A model generated the notes under the pieces. That model was not told where the DNA came from. It did not search any database and was given only the letters and a program-made list of their open reading frames with translations. From contig JAUNOP010000007.1 in the NCBI GenBank assembly GCA_030537135.1, positions 1 through 64,000 of the forward strand: a stretch of 64,000 bases of DNA, read 5' to 3'. The stretch is from Eubacteriales bacterium. Lineage in GTDB: Bacteria > Bacillota > Clostridia > Lachnospirales > Lachnospiraceae. Position numbers and translations under genes: made by a program. Positions within the stretch are counted from its first letter, which is position 1; every line of letters begins with the position of its first letter. Below are positions 63,354 through 64,000 of the stretch, piece after piece.

Positions 63354-64000
63354 GTGGCTATTGTGAATAGTACAACTGTTATCTTGTTGGCGTTTGCAGT
63401 CTATTTGGTGCTGATGATTATAGTCGGTTTTCTGTACATGAATCGGACAGCAAATTCTGAGGATTACTTTCTGGGAGGCAGGGGCTTAAACGGCTGGGTA
63501 GCCGCGCTTTCTGCACAGGCCTCTGACATGAGCGGCTGGCTCTTGATGGGTCTGCCGGGAGGCATCTATGCCATGGGAACCGGACAGTCCTGGATTGCTG
63601 TGGGGCTTCTTCTTGGAACCATTTTCAACTGGCTGTGTATTTCAGGCCGCCTTCGCCGCTACACGATTATAGCAAATAACTCGCTGACACTGCCGGCTTA
63701 CTTTGAGAATCGCTTTCGGGACAAGAAGAGAATTCTTCTTCTGGTGTCCTCGATTGTGATTGTTATCTTCTTTTTGGTATACACAGCCTCAGCGCTGGCA
63801 GCAGGAGGAAAGCTGTTTAATACGGTGTTTGGCATTGATTATCATATAGCTCTGGCAATAGGGGCCGGCGTTATCCTGTGCTATACCTTTATGGGAGGCT
63901 TTATGGCTGTGTGCGTCACGGATTTTATCCAGGGAATGCTGATGCTTGTAGGACTTCTTCTGGTCCCTGTTGTGGCTTATTTTCTTCTTCCGGGGAGCCT
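63354..64000 (+). CDS. putP: Sodium:proline symporter-like transporter, N-terminal part (cut by window end)
   Basis: The frame is open from GTG 63354 to the end of the window, 215 codons so far. TVILLAFAVYLVLMIIVGFLYM is the first helix, then NSEDYFLGGRGLNGWVAALSAQASDMSGWLLMGLPGGIYAMG matches the Na+-binding TM2 of PutP-type SSS symporters, followed by RLRRYTIIANNSLTLPAYFENRF. It imports proline or a related solute with Na+. GGAGGAG lies 8 bp upstream. The remaining ~60% lies beyond the window. Confidence 0.9.
   Translation, partial: MAIVNSTTVILLAFAVYLVLMIIVGFLYMNRTANSEDYFLGGRGLNGWVAALSAQASDMSGWLLMGLPGGIYAMGTGQSWIAVGLLLGTIFNWLCISGRLRRYTIIANNSLTLPAYFENRFRDKKRILLLVSSIVIVIFFLVYTASALAAGGKLFNTVFGIDYHIALAIGAGVILCYTFMGGFMAVCVTDFIQGMLMLVGLLLVPVVAYFLLPGS

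Overview
The window looks like chromosome of a low-to-mid GC Clostridia, most likely a gut Lachnospiraceae. The basis is a SCIFF peptide with its radical SAM maturase (a Clostridia hallmark), a housekeeping run secDF-recJ-apt-relA-MBL-hemZ-HD-hisS-aspS with Firmicutes-type ribosome binding sites, a compact HisRS variant, FabV, and GH2/GH43/GH13 sugar genes. The genus cannot be fixed from the sequence alone.

Layout. 1-2.6 kb: debris of mobile elements, namely the C-terminal part of one large serine recombinase, a second lacking its catalytic N-terminus, and the last ~60 codons of a tyrosine integrase. 2.7-10.3 kb: LMW phosphatase, YhcH-like protein, esterase, then an AraC regulator divergent from a beta-galactosidase/GPH sugar-symporter operon. 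10.5-17 kb: SPOR amidase, YdcF protein, DUF134/NifX-like pair, CNNM/CBS transporter, an acidic repeat surface protein behind a tandemly repeated hairpin leader, and a TIGR04086 membrane protein. 17-19 kb: SCIFF locus. 19-32.2 kb: housekeeping run. 32.3-39.6 kb: lipoprotein divergent from a MacB-type exporter with two adaptors, one ATPase and one permease.

39.7-49.8 kb is the most unusual region. A two-component system is split: kinase and regulator are both on the minus strand but 3.8 kb apart, with two plus-strand genes between them (a solute-binding lipoprotein with an N-terminal propeller-like domain, and a GH43 protein). Divergent from the regulator runs an operon of two CUT1 sugar permeases, an HlyD-like adaptor and a MacB/FtsX-like protein with no ATPase. 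The promoters of the binding protein and of the permease operon carry the same direct repeat, TAGAGA-N5-TAGAGA, 9 bp before the -10 in both. I infer one regulon in which a sugar importer and an adaptor/FtsX module act together.

49.9-64 kb: LUD protein and DegV protein from overlapping divergent promoters, argS, a minus-strand kinase/HAD/CPBP operon, fabV behind a FabT-like palindrome, a Cys-rich DUF1292 protein, pepT, exoIII, a GH13 protein missing catalytic residues, a DUF5662 protein and the start of a PutP-type symporter cut by the window end. At least three families of short intergenic repeats are scattered through the window. I saw no rRNA, tRNA or CRISPR array.
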